Origin: Rickettsiaceae bacterium H1
Lineage (GTDB): Bacteria > Pseudomonadota > Alphaproteobacteria > Rickettsiales > Anaplasmataceae
Direction: 5' to 3'
DNA length: 64,000 nucleotides
NCBI GenBank assembly: GCA_018101195.1
Contig: JACDQH010000001.1
Location: forward strand, 36,518 to 100,517
Made by a program: the position numbers and the translations under genes. The notes beneath the pieces were generated by a model. The model worked only from the letters and a program-made list of their open reading frames with translations, searched no databases and was not told where the DNA came from. Positions 53,665 through 64,000 of the stretch are shown one piece after another. Every line of letters starts with the position of its first letter. The first letter of the stretch is position 1.

Positions 53665-55326
53665 ATGACAAATGCAAACGAAGTAATAAGAGGAGAAGAA
53701 TTACAAAGCGTTATAAGAGATGCGGCCAACCTGGTTATGTCCACTGCCGGTATAACAGTCGGTCCGGAAGGTAGGCCAGTAATTATGAGTAAATCTTTCG
53801 GAGCTCCTGAAATTACCAAGGACGGATATAAAGTTGTAAACAGCTTAAAACCAAAAGACGTGAAAGTAGCAAAAATAGTCGAGCTATTAAATCAGACTAC
53901 TTCTCAAGCCAATGAAAAAGCAGGTGACGGAACAACAACTGCAACATTACTCGTCGGTGAAATGCTAAGAAAAGCAAGTAAACACATTGCTGCCGGCAGA
54001 GCAAGAATGAAACTAAGACTCGGTATCGAACGCGGTCGCGATAAAGTTATCGAAGAAATTAAAAAACTTGCTAAAACAATATCTTCTCAAGACGAAATTG
54101 CACAAATCGGAACGATATCGGCAAACGGAGATAACGTAGTAGGAAAAAAAATTGCCGAAGCAATGGAAAAAGTGGGTAAAGAAGGAGTAATTACCGTTGA
54201 AGAAGGAAAAGGACTGGATGAATTTTCCGTTTCGGTGGTAAAAGGTATGGTTTTCGACAGAGGTTACTTATCTCCATATTTCGTAACTAACAGTGAAAAA
54301 ATGACCATTGAATTCGATAATCCTTACATATTGCTTTTGAATAAAAAAATCTCTTCGATTCAATCTCTCGTTTCGTTATTGGAAGCGGTACTTAAAGCTA
54401 ACAGGCCGCTTTTGATAATTGCCGAAGACGTTGAAGGCGAAGCATTAACTGCTTGTGTTCTTAACAAATTACGCGGCGGATTAAAAATTGCTGCGGTAAA
54501 AGCCCCCGGTTTCGGCGACAGGCGTGCCGATATGTTGGAAGATATCAGAATTCTTACCGGAGCAAAAAACGTACTTAGCGATGATTTGGGAATTAATTTG
54601 GAAGACATTGCCACTACCGATCTAGGTTCGGCAAAAACCATTACCATAACTAAAGATGAAACCACGATTGTTGACGGCGGGGGTGATCAATCACAAATTA
54701 ATGCTAGAATTAACAACATAAAAAACAGCATTAAAGAAACTTCTTCTGAATATGATAAAGAAAAATTGCAAGAGCGTTTGGCGAAATTAGCAGGCGGTGT
54801 TGCCGTACTAAAAGTCGGCGGATCGACCGATGTTGAAATGAAAGAACGTAAAGATCGTGTTGAAGATGCATTGCATGCAACTCGTGCCGCAGTTGAAGAA
54901 GGAATTGTCGCCGGTGGAGGTGCTACCCTACTTTACATTACCAAAGCGCTTGACAGCTTAAAAAGTGATGACGATGATGAAGCTGCAGGTATTAACATAG
55001 TAAGAGATGCACTTAAAGCTCCAATTACTCAAATTATTGAAAATTGCGGTGAAGAACCTTCAGTCGTAATCAATAAAATTCTGGAAAAAGGTGATTCTAA
55101 ATGGCTCTTTGATGCTAAAAAACACGAATATGCTGATGCTTTTAAAGCAGGAATTATAGATCCTGCAAAAGTAGTTAGGGTTGCAATCGAAAGTGCTGCT
55201 TCTGTTGCAAGCGTGTTAGCTACTACAGAAGTACTCGTTGTCGAACTTCCAAGTGAAGAAGATAATGCCAGTGCCGGAGGAGGAGCACCCGGTATGGGTG
55301 GAATGGGAGGCATGGGCGGATTTTAA
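53665..55326 (+). CDS. groEL: chaperonin GroEL
   Basis: 553 aa. ATP site [14 protein letters not shown], conserved [34 protein letters not shown], ending with the Gly-Met tail (GGMGGMGGF). The ribosome site is TTTGGAGGT. Residues normally seen as VTLGPKGRNV appear as [12 protein letters not shown], a modest divergence. Ends in a hairpin terminator. Confidence 0.98.
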   Translation: MTNANEVIRGEELQSVIRDAANLVMSTAGITVGPEGRPVIMSKSFGAPEITKDGYKVVNSLKPKDVKVAKIVELLNQTTSQANEKAGDGTTTATLLVGEMLRKASKHIAAGRARMKLRLGIERGRDKVIEEIKKLAKTISSQDEIAQIGTISANGDNVVGKKIAEAMEKVGKEGVITVEEGKGLDEFSVSVVKGMVFDRGYLSPYFVTNSEKMTIEFDNPYILLLNKKISSIQSLVSLLEAVLKANRPLLIIAEDVEGEALTACVLNKLRGGLKIAAVKAPGFGDRRADMLEDIRILTGAKNVLSDDLGINLEDIATTDLGSAKTITITKDETTIVDGGGDQSQINARINNIKNSIKETSSEYDKEKLQERLAKLAGGVAVLKVGGSTDVEMKERKDRVEDALHATRAAVEEGIVAGGGATLLYITKALDSLKSDDDDEAAGINIVRDALKAPITQIIENCGEEPSVVINKILEKGDSKWLFDAKKHEYADAFKAGIIDPAKVVRVAIESAASVASVLATTEVLVVELPSEEDNASAGGGAPGMGGMGGMGGF

Positions 55327-55346
55327 TAATCGGTTCCAAGTCAAAA

Positions 55347-55375
55347 AAAGGAGAGGGTTCCTCCACTCTCCTTTT
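55347..55375 (+). terminator. Rho-independent terminator of groESL
   Basis: AAAGGAGAG (55347-55355) pairs with CTCTCCTTT (55366-55374), loop of 10 nt, T run 55372-55375. Immediately after groEL. Confidence 0.85.
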
Positions 55376-55482
55376 AAACCTTTATCTTCTTAAAATTGCA
55401 AGTAAATTTCCATAAAAAATATTTGTTGAACACGAAATTAATTATAGTATTATCAACTTTAGGTTATTTTCTGAATGAAAAA

Positions 55483-56565
55483 ATGAGTGTCGTATTTTAC
55501 CTTATGATACTCATTTTAATTTTTTCAACATTTGGATCTGCACAAAATACTCATTGGCTTCAGTTAATGCCAAATGACAAAATCTGGTTTCGGGCCTTAA
55601 CTGAAGAAAAAGATTGCCCAAAAATCACGATAAACGGAATAGAACACCAAACATCACTTCATTACAAACAAACAATTCAATTTCCTGTCAATAGCTGTAA
55701 ATTTATTATACCGAGAAATACAAATAAAATAGAATTTGACGATGTCGAAGCTATAATTCCGAATAAAAAAATTGAAAAAATATTAGTAATAGGAGATACC
55801 GGCTGCCGAACAAAAGGTTTATATGTGCAAAATTGCCAAAAAGACTGGCCGTTTGCAAAAATTGCAGATATGGCAATTAGCCATAAGCCAGATTTAATAA
55901 TCCATCTCGGAGATTTTTTTTATCGGGAATTTTGTCGATCATCCGAGTGCAAAAATGAGCCTGTCGGTGATAACTTTCATACTTGGGAAGCGGAATTCTT
56001 TACACCTACGACAAACCTATTAAATATCGCACCATGGGTGATGGTACGGGGTAATCATGAATCTTGCAACAGAGGAGGAAAAGGTTGGACTCATTTTTTT
56101 GATGATAGAAAATCATGCTACAATTACTCCAAACCTTATGCTTTTGATATATCCCCGGATTTACGTTTTATAATTGCTGATTCAGCAAAACACGATCTAT
56201 CTCAAAATGATTTAAAAAAAATAAATAACTTATCGCAAGGAAAAAAATCTTGGTTATTAACTCACAGACCTTTATGGGCAAACAAAGAAGGAAAAATCGA
56301 ATTTTATTCCGCACCAGAAGTTTTAGCACCAAACGTTACTACCATATTTTCCGGTCATATCCACTTATTTCAAGCTTCAAGACACAATGGAAAAAAACAA
56401 ATTATAGTTGGGAACAGTGGAAGTAAGCTTAACAAGTGGCCAGAAACAGATTTTACGAAAAAAGAATTCGGTTTTGTTATTTTAGAAAAACAACCCAATA
56501 AAAGTTGGAAATTGGACTTATTTAATGTAAAAGATAAGGTTATTGCTTCAGATTATATTAAATAA
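55483..56565 (+). CDS. exported metallophosphoesterase
   Basis: 360 aa from ATG 55483 (MSVVFYLMILILIFSTFGSA), chosen because it puts a signal peptide at the N-terminus; the frame is open from 55396. Calcineurin-like motifs in order: VIGDTGCR, HLGDFFYREF, VRGNHESC, THRPLW, FSGHIHLF. A short beta domain precedes the catalytic core, as in purple acid phosphatase-like proteins. Several Cys (CRSSECKN, NQNCQKDW-like) fit a periplasmic location. Its TAA overlaps the ATG of the next gene by 1 nt (TAATG). Substrate unknown. Confidence 0.85.
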   Translation: MSVVFYLMILILIFSTFGSAQNTHWLQLMPNDKIWFRALTEEKDCPKITINGIEHQTSLHYKQTIQFPVNSCKFIIPRNTNKIEFDDVEAIIPNKKIEKILVIGDTGCRTKGLYVQNCQKDWPFAKIADMAISHKPDLIIHLGDFFYREFCRSSECKNEPVGDNFHTWEAEFFTPTTNLLNIAPWVMVRGNHESCNRGGKGWTHFFDDRKSCYNYSKPYAFDISPDLRFIIADSAKHDLSQNDLKKINNLSQGKKSWLLTHRPLWANKEGKIEFYSAPEVLAPNVTTIFSGHIHLFQASRHNGKKQIIVGNSGSKLNKWPETDFTKKEFGFVILEKQPNKSWKLDLFNVKDKVIASDYIK

Positions 56566-57179
56566 TGGTTTCCAGATTAACCAAAAGGCACATTTTTATA
56601 TTAATATATATAACTATTGGTTTCACGGTTCATTATGCTCTTTTAAATCATAATGTTAAAAATTTGATCAATAGGGAAACGGCTAACATAAGTAAGAACA
56701 TTAGCAAAAATTTACAAAGAGCAAAACAAAACGATTGTCCGATATTGGAAGATAGTGCGATACTGAAATTATCATTGAAAGAAGCAATAAATAGCGAAAA
56801 ACCATTCATTTCTTTGTTAGCGAATTTAAACATGGAAAACGACCAGTATTTACTGGAAATCGCAGAATCGGGAATAATAACCGCAAAAAATCTGCAACGT
56901 GAGTTTTTTATGTCAGTATTACCCAAGTTACAAGAAATTAGCCTTAAACCTATAAACAACAAATTTATTGCCAGATGGGTTAAAATTAGAAAAAAAGATG
57001 TGAATATGGAAGATCAAATAGCACTGTTGACACAACAAATATCGTTACAAAATTTCGATAAAGCAGTACAAATTATCGACGAATTAGCAGTCAATTTACA
57101 ACAAAAAATGCAAAGTTGGAGAAAAAAATTAATGGATTATATATATGTGTACGAATCCCTAGAAATAGAAAAATTATAA
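56565..57179 (+). CDS. mitofilin-like inner-membrane protein (COG4223 type)
   Basis: 204 aa. One transmembrane helix near the N-terminus (HIFILIYITIGFTVHYALL), then a mostly alpha-helical periplasmic domain with a C-terminal region (NKFIARWVKIRKKD, AVQIIDELAVNLQQKMQSW) resembling the C-terminal mitofilin/MIC60 signature, which in alphaproteobacteria is encoded next to hemY, as here. In relatives it shapes inner membranes; here it is short. TAATG overlap with hemY. Confidence 0.65.
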   Translation: MVSRLTKRHIFILIYITIGFTVHYALLNHNVKNLINRETANISKNISKNLQRAKQNDCPILEDSAILKLSLKEAINSEKPFISLLANLNMENDQYLLEIAESGIITAKNLQREFFMSVLPKLQEISLKPINNKFIARWVKIRKKDVNMEDQIALLTQQISLQNFDKAVQIIDELAVNLQQKMQSWRKKLMDYIYVYESLEIEKL

Positions 57180-58186
57180 TGCTTAAATTCCTAACATATT
57201 TTTCCTTATCCCTTTTATTACTGGTTTGGCTATCACAGAATAAAGGTTTTATCGACATAGACTGGTTAGGATACCAAATTGAAATCCAACTGATTTTTTT
57301 AATACCAGCGTTAATAATAGTTAAAATCATTTTATTAAAGCTGTTTTTTCTCTTTACCAGAGCAAGAAAGAATAAACTTATTACTAAACAAACAGATGCA
57401 ATAGAAAAGGTTATACAAGGCTTATCCTATACTAAAATCGGTGATTTGTTATCTTCGAATTCATGCCTAAAACAAGCAAAAAAGAACCTAAAGAGTCAGG
57501 CAATCGTGAAATTATTAGAAGCAAATAACAAATTACTCGAAGGTAAAAACGAAAGTGCAAAAAAACTTCTCAGGGAAATAATAAAAAATTGCGATACTTT
57601 AAGCGTAACGGCATTAAATCAATTACTAAAAGTTGCTTACTCGGAAAAAAATTTACTTGAAATCGAAACTATTATCGAGCAAACAAAGCTATTTTTTCCC
57701 AAAGAACCTTGGTCGTTACTCAAACAAGGAGAATTTTTTTGCTACACCAGACAATACGATAAAGCGATCAAAATATTGGAAAAAATTAAAAAGCATAAAC
57801 TTCAACCGGGTTACGACTTAAAAGAGAGAATTTCTATACTTAATTATGCCGTGGCTAAAGAAAGCTATTTACGGCAAGATTATAACAAAGCTTTGAACTA
57901 TTTGGCTCGAGCGGAAAAATTCGTCGGTTCGGTAATGCTGAACGCAAGAATATTGTGCAATTTAAACAAACAAAATAAAGCAAAAGCTTTATTGGAAAAA
58001 GAATATAAAAGAAATCCGCATAAGGATATTTTCAACCTATATACCGAGCTGGGGGGAGATAAAATAAACAACGTAATCGATAATGAAAAAAAATGTTGGG
58101 AATGTAGTGCTTGTTATAAAAAACCCGAAGAATGGGATTATATATGTCGAAAATGTGACGAATTAGGAACGATTCGTTGGCTATAG
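57179..58186 (+). CDS. hemY: HemY-like tetratricopeptide membrane protein
   Basis: 335 aa from ATG 57179 (MLKFLTYFSLSLLLLVWL), overlapping the previous stop. HemY_N type: transmembrane helices at about 4-20 and 40-60 with GFIDIDWLGYQIEI between, then helical TPR-like repeats and a C-terminal zinc-ribbon-like segment (CWECSACYKKPEEWDYICRKC). Found beside mitofilin-like genes in alphaproteobacteria; role in heme metabolism is historical and unproven. Stop TAG overlaps the ruvC GTG. Confidence 0.82.
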   Translation: MLKFLTYFSLSLLLLVWLSQNKGFIDIDWLGYQIEIQLIFLIPALIIVKIILLKLFFLFTRARKNKLITKQTDAIEKVIQGLSYTKIGDLLSSNSCLKQAKKNLKSQAIVKLLEANNKLLEGKNESAKKLLREIIKNCDTLSVTALNQLLKVAYSEKNLLEIETIIEQTKLFFPKEPWSLLKQGEFFCYTRQYDKAIKILEKIKKHKLQPGYDLKERISILNYAVAKESYLRQDYNKALNYLARAEKFVGSVMLNARILCNLNKQNKAKALLEKEYKRNPHKDIFNLYTELGGDKINNVIDNEKKCWECSACYKKPEEWDYICRKCDELGTIRWL

Positions 58187-58659
58187 TGAAAATTATAGGA
58201 ATCGACCCCGGTTTAAATTGCACCGGTTGGGGGATAATTCAGGTAGAAAATAACAAAGTTCGTTATATGGATAGCGGTAAAATAAAAACCTACAGTAAAA
58301 CAGCTATTGATAAAAGATTATACCGGTTACACCAAGAGTTATTAACGGTATTAGAGCGACATAAACCCGAATCGGCAGCAATAGAAGAAACGTTTGTTAA
58401 TAAAAACCCGAAATCGTCGTTAAGTCTTTGCCAAGCTCGCGGAGCATTACTTTTAACTTTATCGATTGCAGGTATCGCAAACATAAGTTTATACCCCGCA
58501 AATCACATCAAAAAAGCCATTACGGGAAACGGCCATGCCGAAAAGCACCAAATAATTAAAACAGTGGAATATATCATCAAAGAAGTCAAAGGCAAAATTA
58601 CTCACGATATAGCGGACGCCCTGGCAATTGCTCTGTGTCACTATTATCAAAATTATTAA
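58186..58659 (+). CDS. ruvC: Holliday junction resolvase RuvC
   Basis: 157 aa with GTG start at 58186 (TAGTG overlap with hemY); a TTG at 58177 is less likely. Acidic catalytic residues visible in IIGIDPGLNCTGWG, AIEETFVNKNPKSSL and KITHDIADALAIALCHY. Resolves four-way junctions with RuvAB. Confidence 0.94.
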   Translation: MKIIGIDPGLNCTGWGIIQVENNKVRYMDSGKIKTYSKTAIDKRLYRLHQELLTVLERHKPESAAIEETFVNKNPKSSLSLCQARGALLLTLSIAGIANISLYPANHIKKAITGNGHAEKHQIIKTVEYIIKEVKGKITHDIADALAIALCHYYQNY

Positions 58660-58749
58660 TGAAATTAACAATCATGACTCAAGTCAAAAACAATTAACAG
58701 AAAAATAATAAAAAAATTAAAACAAGTCAGTCGGGAAAATGGCCATGAC

Positions 58750-59826
58750 CAAAATAAATGAGGCGAATTATTATTACTTTTGGTAACAAAAAGTAATGCC
58801 GTAACAGATGATTATAATTTTATCGAAATAAGGGCAACGCACTTTATTTGGCTGCATCTTATTTGGACATTACGGATGAATACAGATTAACATAAGGTTA
58901 TTCAGATAATTTCAAAGCAAATAAAGTCATGATCCGAATTTTGACCTGCAAAACAATATTGGTAAAACCTTTTTACACATGATTTCAATGAATTGGCCTA
59001 CTCTTATTAAAGAAAGAACAACGGAAGAAAATACCAATTAACAAAATCATGAAGGAAATACACCTTTATACTGTCAAATAAAAAAGAAACGTATATAATG
59101 TGCAAAAGTTAATAGAATGTGGTGCCAATATCGATGCAACAAATAACCAAGAAGAAACTCCTTTGGAGTAGGGAACTTAAAGTTTTACTTACCTAGGATA
59201 TTTGTGAAAATGTACGTAATGGTTTATTAGTAACGGCTAAAAAGCTTAAAGATACCAAAAACAAAAGCCGGAAAGCAATCCTAGTGTTAATTAATATCAC
59301 AAGGCTTGAGCGGCAAAACTTATTAAGAATGATGATTCTCAAAAGCTTAGAAATTGCCGTAAAAGTAAGAAGTTATGGTTTCAGGCGCTAGTAGCTGCCG
59401 TAAAATTAGAAAGGTTTAACTTGGTCCAAACGTTACCGACACACAACAAAATAAATACCAAAAACATAAAAAATGATTAAGATGAAATGCTTCAAGGTTC
59501 ACTTGACCAAGTAGAAAAATATCTAGCTCAAGAAAACAAAGAACCAAATTATGAAAAGAAAAATAAATTAAAAACAAGACAGAAGTGTCGTAGAAAAAAA
59601 ATCATTCCTCTCTTAGAAGAAGTGGAAAAAAAGGTTGCTAAAAAAGATGCCGTTTATCAAAAAAATTCTAAAATTGCTTTAATTTTTCGTTCCGTAGGTT
59701 TCAGTATTGCCAGAGCAACAACCATATGGAATAGCAATCGGAATGATGATTGCAACCGCGGTATTTGGAGCCGGTATCGGTGCAATCTATCTAAAAAGCT
59801 TGATTCTATAAAAATAGATCAATAGA
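58750..59826 (+). pseudogene. decayed ankyrin-repeat gene with C-terminal membrane helix
   Basis: No long frame. Ankyrin phrases in different frames: GKTFLHMISMNWPTLI (about 58960), NHEGNTPLYCQIKKKR (about 59050) and VQKLIECGANIDATNNQEETPLE (59100-59168, then a stop). A 112-codon frame at 59487-59825 holds a coiled, Lys/Glu-rich linker; from about 59690 the membrane helix reads in the next frame (YGIAIGMMIATAVFGAGIG). Stops and frame steps are many. The ancestral product was an ankyrin protein with a terminal membrane helix. Confidence 0.65.
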
Positions 59827-59962
59827 AATTCTACGAAACAAGTTCTTCTCAATAAATATGTTTCACGTAAAACATATTATTTTGGTACACTCGGAGAATA
59901 ATCAGTATTGAACTATTCTAAGTATTCTTATATAAATAACCAGATTAATCTCTAAATAATTC

Positions 59963-60499
59963 ATGACAACTTTTAACCCAAAAAGGCGTAATTTTATAGT
60001 TCTCGCTACCAATACAGTGGTAGGCCTTGGTGCCGCTAGTGCTGTTTTTCCTTTACTCAAATCCATGAGTCCGTCGGCAGAAGTGAGAGCTCTTTCCACC
60101 ATTGAAGTAAACGTTTCGAGCATGGTTGAAGGGCAAAGCATGAAAGTTATATGGCAAGGCAATCCCGTATTTATACGCAAGCGTACCAATGAAGAAATAG
60201 AGAAAGCAAAAGAGGTCGATATTAATACATTACGCCACCGGGAAACCGACGAACAAAGAACAAAAAAAGGGAAAGAAAATTGGCTTGTTATGGTAGGTAT
60301 TTGTACACATTTGGGTTGTATACCAGTTCTCGTTGAAGAAAATGGCCATTATAATGGTTGGTTTTGTCCTTGCCACGGTTCGCATTACGATACCTCCGGT
60401 AGAATAATGAAAGGTCCTGCTCCAAAAAATCTACGCATTCCAGATTACCAATTTGTTAGTGACGACATTATTTTAATCGGTAGAAAAGAAAGTACGTAA
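59963..60499 (+). CDS. petA: ubiquinol-cytochrome c reductase iron-sulfur subunit (Rieske)
   Basis: 178 aa. Twin-arginine-like N-terminus ([22 protein letters not shown]) with the anchor helix, as usual for Tat-exported Rieske proteins. 2Fe-2S ligands: Cys114 and His116 in CTHLGC, Cys135 and His138 in CPCHGSHYD. First gene of petABC. Confidence 0.96.
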   Translation: MTTFNPKRRNFIVLATNTVVGLGAASAVFPLLKSMSPSAEVRALSTIEVNVSSMVEGQSMKVIWQGNPVFIRKRTNEEIEKAKEVDINTLRHRETDEQRTKKGKENWLVMVGICTHLGCIPVLVEENGHYNGWFCPCHGSHYDTSGRIMKGPAPKNLRIPDYQFVSDDIILIGRKEST

Positions 60500-60500
60500 A

Positions 60501-61709
60501 ATGGAAAAAAGTAAAAAAGGAATAATAGCTTGGATAGATTATAGACTTCCTATCTTTAGTTTTATCAAGCATTTCGGAGAATACAGAACACCGAAAAATT
60601 TAAGTTATATGTGGAACTTCGGTTCACTTGCTGGATTGATGCTCGTAATACAAATTATCACCGGTATATTTCTTGCCATGCAATATACTCCCCAAATCGA
60701 GCATGCCTTCGATAGCGTGGAACGAATTATGCGCGATGTGGATTACGGCTGGTTAATAAGGTATACTCATGCTAACGGAGCTTCTTTCTTCTTTATCGTA
60801 GTCTATCTTCATATATTCAGAGGTTTTTATTACGGTTCTTATAAATCTCCACGCGAACTTCTTTGGTTTATCGGAGTGCTAATATTTATAATTATGATGG
60901 CGACGGCATTTATGGGATATGTTTTGCCTTGGGGACAGATGAGTTTTTGGGGGGCTACCGTTATTACCAATTTATTCTCGGCAATTCCTTTTGTCGGAGA
61001 AAGTATCGTTAATTGGATATGGGGCGGGTTTTCCGTAAACAACGCTACTCTAAACAGATTTTTCGTTCTTCATTACTTATTACCTTTTTTTATCGTAGGA
61101 ATAGTGTTGTTTCATATTTTTGCTCTTCACAGGTTCGGTTCCAATAATCCAACAGGCGTCGAAATGAAATCAGAAAAAGACTCAATTCCTTTTCACCCCT
61201 ATTATACCATTAAGGATTTAGTGGGAGTAGGAGCCTTATTAATACCATTTTGCATATTCATATTTTTCCTACCCAATTATTTGGGCCATCCCGATAACTA
61301 TATCGAAGCCGATTCAATGGTTACGCCCCTGCACATAGTGCCCGAGTGGTATTTTTTGCCGTTTTACGCGATGCTTCGCTCTATTCCCGATAAATTATTC
61401 GGAGTAATAACGATGTTCGGAGCTATTTTCGTCTGGTTTTTCTTACCACTTCTCGATACTTGCAAAGTAAAAAGCGGTAGGTATAGGCCGATATTCAGGA
61501 TATGTTATTTGGCACTGGTTTTAGATTTCGCTGCTCTTATCTGGCTTGGCGGACAAGAAGCAAAAGAACCTTATATAACTTTAAGTAGAATTGCTACTTT
61601 ATTTTACTTCGCTTATTTTTTTGTTGTGCTGCCTTTGCTGTCAAAATACGAGAAAACCAAGATCGAACCGAAATCGATTAGTGATTCTTTAGGTAGAGCA
61701 AATGATTAA
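60501..61709 (+). CDS. petB: cytochrome b
   Basis: 402 aa, core of the bc1 complex. Eight transmembrane helices; heme-binding and quinol-site phrases: [97 protein letters not shown] (PEWY of the Qo site). Two nt after petA and overlapping petC by 8 nt. Confidence 0.97.
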   Translation: MEKSKKGIIAWIDYRLPIFSFIKHFGEYRTPKNLSYMWNFGSLAGLMLVIQIITGIFLAMQYTPQIEHAFDSVERIMRDVDYGWLIRYTHANGASFFFIVVYLHIFRGFYYGSYKSPRELLWFIGVLIFIIMMATAFMGYVLPWGQMSFWGATVITNLFSAIPFVGESIVNWIWGGFSVNNATLNRFFVLHYLLPFFIVGIVLFHIFALHRFGSNNPTGVEMKSEKDSIPFHPYYTIKDLVGVGALLIPFCIFIFFLPNYLGHPDNYIEADSMVTPLHIVPEWYFLPFYAMLRSIPDKLFGVITMFGAIFVWFFLPLLDTCKVKSGRYRPIFRICYLALVLDFAALIWLGGQEAKEPYITLSRIATLFYFAYFFVVLPLLSKYEKTKIEPKSISDSLGRAND

Positions 61710-62448
61710 AAGATTATTTTGTTTGTTACTCTTACTATCTGCTCATTTTTTATATGCCAAAGAGTTTGAACAAAAAATGCCTTTGAAAGTTGACTGGCCA
61801 TTTGAAGGTTTACTAGGGAAATTCGATAAGCAAACTATTCAACGGGGATATAAAGTTTATAAAGAAGTTTGCGCATCTTGCCACTCGATGAATAGAATTG
61901 CTTTTCGTAATTTGGAAGAGATAGGGTTTTCCAAAAACGAGGTAAAAGAAATAGCAAAATCCTATCAAGTAAAAGACGGTCCTAACGACGAAGGGGATAT
62001 GTTTGAACGTCCCGGGTTACCTTCCAATTATTTCGTTCCGACTTTTCCCAATAAGCAAGCTGCTGCTGCTGCCAACAACGGGGCTCATCCACCAGATCTT
62101 TCCTTGATAATTAAAGCACGCCATAACGGAGCAAATTACGTTTATTCGTTACTTACGGGATATACCGGAAAGGAAGAGGGAACTTTATACGAAAATCCTT
62201 ATTTTATTTCGGGCAAACTTTCAATGTCTCCTCCTTTAAGTTCCGATTTGGTTCAATATGATGACGGAACGGAAGCGAACTTAGGCAACATGGCATACGA
62301 CGTAGTTAATTTTTTACAATGGGCAGCCGAACCGGAAATGGAAAAAAGGAAAAGAATGGGATTAAAGGTAATATCTTTTCTTGTTTTTATAACCGGCTTA
62401 TTTATAATGACAAAACGTAAAATCTGGAAAAAAGTACACGAAGATTAG
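61702..62448 (+). CDS. petC: cytochrome c1
   Basis: 248 aa. Signal peptide ending near YAKE. Heme attachment CASCH (Cys57, Cys60, His61) followed by [10 protein letters not shown]; axial-Met region [11 protein letters not shown]-terminal anchor helix ([14 protein letters not shown]). Third subunit of bc1. Convergent with icd, 38 bp apart; no clear terminator between them. Confidence 0.96.
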   Translation: MIKRLFCLLLLLSAHFLYAKEFEQKMPLKVDWPFEGLLGKFDKQTIQRGYKVYKEVCASCHSMNRIAFRNLEEIGFSKNEVKEIAKSYQVKDGPNDEGDMFERPGLPSNYFVPTFPNKQAAAAANNGAHPPDLSLIIKARHNGANYVYSLLTGYTGKEEGTLYENPYFISGKLSMSPPLSSDLVQYDDGTEANLGNMAYDVVNFLQWAAEPEMEKRKRMGLKVISFLVFITGLFIMTKRKIWKKVHED

Positions 62449-62486
62449 GATTATCGTTTTTTTCCAAAATATTTTTTTCTAAGAAT

Positions 62487-63884
62487 TTATATCGGGCGAA
62501 ACCCTTCTTCTCCGTCAAACAAATATAATTTTTGCAATGACGTTATTTCTAAATCGGTCAGTTCCGAGAATAATAAATTTATACTGTCGTTTAAATTCTT
62601 TTCATTATTTTCAGTAATAAATCGGCAACAAACCGTATCCGTAGGTAATGATCTGAGAACTTCGTTACGCGGCCAAATAATTAAACCTTTTGCCAGCACG
62701 TTTCTCAGTTTTAAATCTTCATTTGTTATCGATAATAACCTTGTTACTATCTCGTCAATTTTGTCACTATCCCATTCGATAAATAAATCTATGCCTATTA
62801 ATTTCCTTCTCATCTTCGAATCGTCATAGTAGTTAATCTTAATCGGAGGATAATGATTAATAGGCTGCTTATCTACTTCGGTTGCATCTAAGTTTGCAAT
62901 TATTTCTTTAGTAAATTCGTTAGTACTAACTTTTTTCTTACTGTTTTCATCATAAATATCCGCCGTATGAATTCCATTTCGGATAGTACGATACCAAGCA
63001 TTATACACTTTTGACGCCGCTTCATTCTGACCAATAAAAGATAGCATACTGATTGCCGAATTAAGTAAGCCCGAAGGATTAGCCAAATTTTTACCTGCAA
63101 TATCTGGAGCCGAACCATGAACAGCTTCGAACATAGTATATTCGGGACCGATGTTGGCACTTCCCGCCAACCCCAACGAGCCTGTCACTTCTGCGGCTAT
63201 ATCCGAAATTACGTCTCCATATAGATTCGTAGTAACAATTACGTCGAATTTTTCCGGTTTAGTTGCAATTAGTGCCGCACCGATATCCAATATATAACTT
63301 TCGGCAACAATATCTGGGTAACCTTCAGCTACTTTTTTAAATGCCCGATGGAATGTTCCATCAGTCATTTTCATTATATTATCCTTTACAAAACAAGTAA
63401 CTTTCTTGCGTTTGTTGATTTTTGCATATTCGAATGCATACTTACAAATTCTTAGCGAGGCATCATAGGAAACAATTTTTATTCCATTATAAGTATTTTT
63501 AGTATGACGATATTCTATTCCCGAATAGATATCTTCTTCGTTCTCCCTTATCACCACTATATCTACCGCAGTATCAAAGTAAGTTACGCAAGGTCTGACA
63601 TTTGCATAAAGCCCTAAAGCTTTCCTTAAAGTAACGTTCAAGCTTGTAAAACCGCCTCCTTGAGGAGTGGCAATCGGAGCTTTTAGGAAAACTTTGTTAC
63701 GTATTATAGTGTTCCATGCCGAATCGGTAACACCTGTTTTCCATCCTTGCTCATATGCTTTGTAACCGATGTTAACCACATCGATAGATATTTTTGCTCC
63801 CGCTTCTTGCAAAACAGAAAGCACAGATTCCATAATTTCAGGTCCTATGCCGTCACCGTAAGCAACTGTAATTTTTGTGCTCAT
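62487..63884 (-). CDS. icd: isocitrate dehydrogenase with C-terminal extension
   Basis: 465 aa, isopropylmalate/isocitrate dehydrogenase family. Decarboxylates isocitrate to 2-oxoglutarate in the TCA cycle. GDGIGPEIM at the N-terminus; IRENEEDIYSGIEYRHT; dinucleotide and metal region TTNLYGDVISDIAAEVTGSLGLAGSANIG. About 130 extra residues follow the catalytic domain (from VDKQPINHYPP), as in the Rickettsia and related long form; their role is unclear. NADP versus NAD use is not resolved here. Confidence 0.93.
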   Translation of the reverse strand: MSTKITVAYGDGIGPEIMESVLSVLQEAGAKISIDVVNIGYKAYEQGWKTGVTDSAWNTIIRNKVFLKAPIATPQGGGFTSLNVTLRKALGLYANVRPCVTYFDTAVDIVVIRENEEDIYSGIEYRHTKNTYNGIKIVSYDASLRICKYAFEYAKINKRKKVTCFVKDNIMKMTDGTFHRAFKKVAEGYPDIVAESYILDIGAALIATKPEKFDVIVTTNLYGDVISDIAAEVTGSLGLAGSANIGPEYTMFEAVHGSAPDIAGKNLANPSGLLNSAISMLSFIGQNEAASKVYNAWYRTIRNGIHTADIYDENSKKKVSTNEFTKEIIANLDATEVDKQPINHYPPIKINYYDDSKMRRKLIGIDLFIEWDSDKIDEIVTRLLSITNEDLKLRNVLAKGLIIWPRNEVLRSLPTDTVCCRFITENNEKNLNDSINLLFSELTDLEITSLQKLYLFDGEEGFRPI

Positions 63885-64000
63885 TAGTTATGTAAATATA
63901 TAATTATTAAAGTTAACCGCATAATGTCAATTCAGATTGTCATCTTCTAGGGCTCATGTTAAAATTTAGCCTTATGTGTTAATACGTTTATGAATAAAGA
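63885..64000. other. right edge: icd upstream region
   Basis: 116 bp holding the icd promoter region. ATGAATAAAGA at 63990 could be the start of a plus-strand gene beyond the window; too short to judge. Confidence 0.3.

Noticed and set aside
1..64000. Prophage, insertion sequence or integrative element
   Set aside because: No integrase, transposase, terminal inverted repeats or phage structural gene could be recognised; the accessory genes occur as scattered islets.

Overview
The window is about 64 kb of AT-rich DNA, apparently from the chromosome of a host-associated alphaproteobacterium, most likely a member of the Rickettsiales. I infer this from the mix of genes: a petABC cytochrome bc1 operon, an isocitrate dehydrogenase with a long C-terminal extension, hflK-hflC-degP, a mitofilin-like/HemY pair, BamD, a CinA-C/GltX pair, and many leucine-rich-repeat (LRR), ankyrin-type and other effector-like genes, intact or decaying. 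Purine (purD, purC), folate (pabB), peptidoglycan (dapF, ftsW) and glutamine (glnA) genes suggest a lineage less reduced than Rickettsia, for example near Midichloriaceae. This placement is inference; there is no 16S gene in the window.

Layout. 1-1632: end of metK overlapping dapF. 1629-4323: a mucin-like type I membrane protein gene split by one frameshift. 4389-8931: pncC, gltX, an LRR gene and glnA, all on the minus strand. 9170-10620: dead LRR gene. 10997-15091: SH3 protein, UDG, a two-helix membrane protein with a ubiquitin-interacting-like motif, zinc-ribbon protein, holB. 15120-16870: frameshifted SLC13 permease. 16973-20902: a dead gene, then a 911-residue effector-like protein. 20947-32298: ftsW, G1P dehydrogenase, degP-hflC-hflK, iron-binding protein, ruvX, a dicarboxylate symporter with a homopolymer lesion, pstC, ubiH. 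32372-34330: decayed gene with three HAD-like motifs. 34416-41839: purD, bamD, infA, pabB, pssA, psd, LRR remnant, grxC, a structured RNA, purC. 41842-49083: priA, two C26-family paralogues flanking a broken LRR gene, rnpB, and a small LRR gene ending in a CaaX box. 49276-58659: rpsD, tRNA-Leu, iscX, MBL hydrolase, tsaC, erpA, dgt, groESL, phosphoesterase, mitofilin-like, hemY, ruvC. 58750-59826: ankyrin pseudogene. 59963-63884: petABC and icd.

Taken together, the core genes are intact and compactly arranged (many 4-50 nt overlaps), while nearly every frameshift or stop falls in accessory genes. The accessory genes carry short motifs resembling eukaryotic signals: CaaX boxes on two LRR proteins, an RVxF PP1-docking-like motif, a ubiquitin-interacting-like motif, EPIY-type tyrosine and polyproline motifs, and a Thr-rich mucin-like stalk with a membrane anchor. 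This set of putative host-mimicry proteins is the most interesting content. No CRISPR array, insertion sequence, integrase or prophage was seen.
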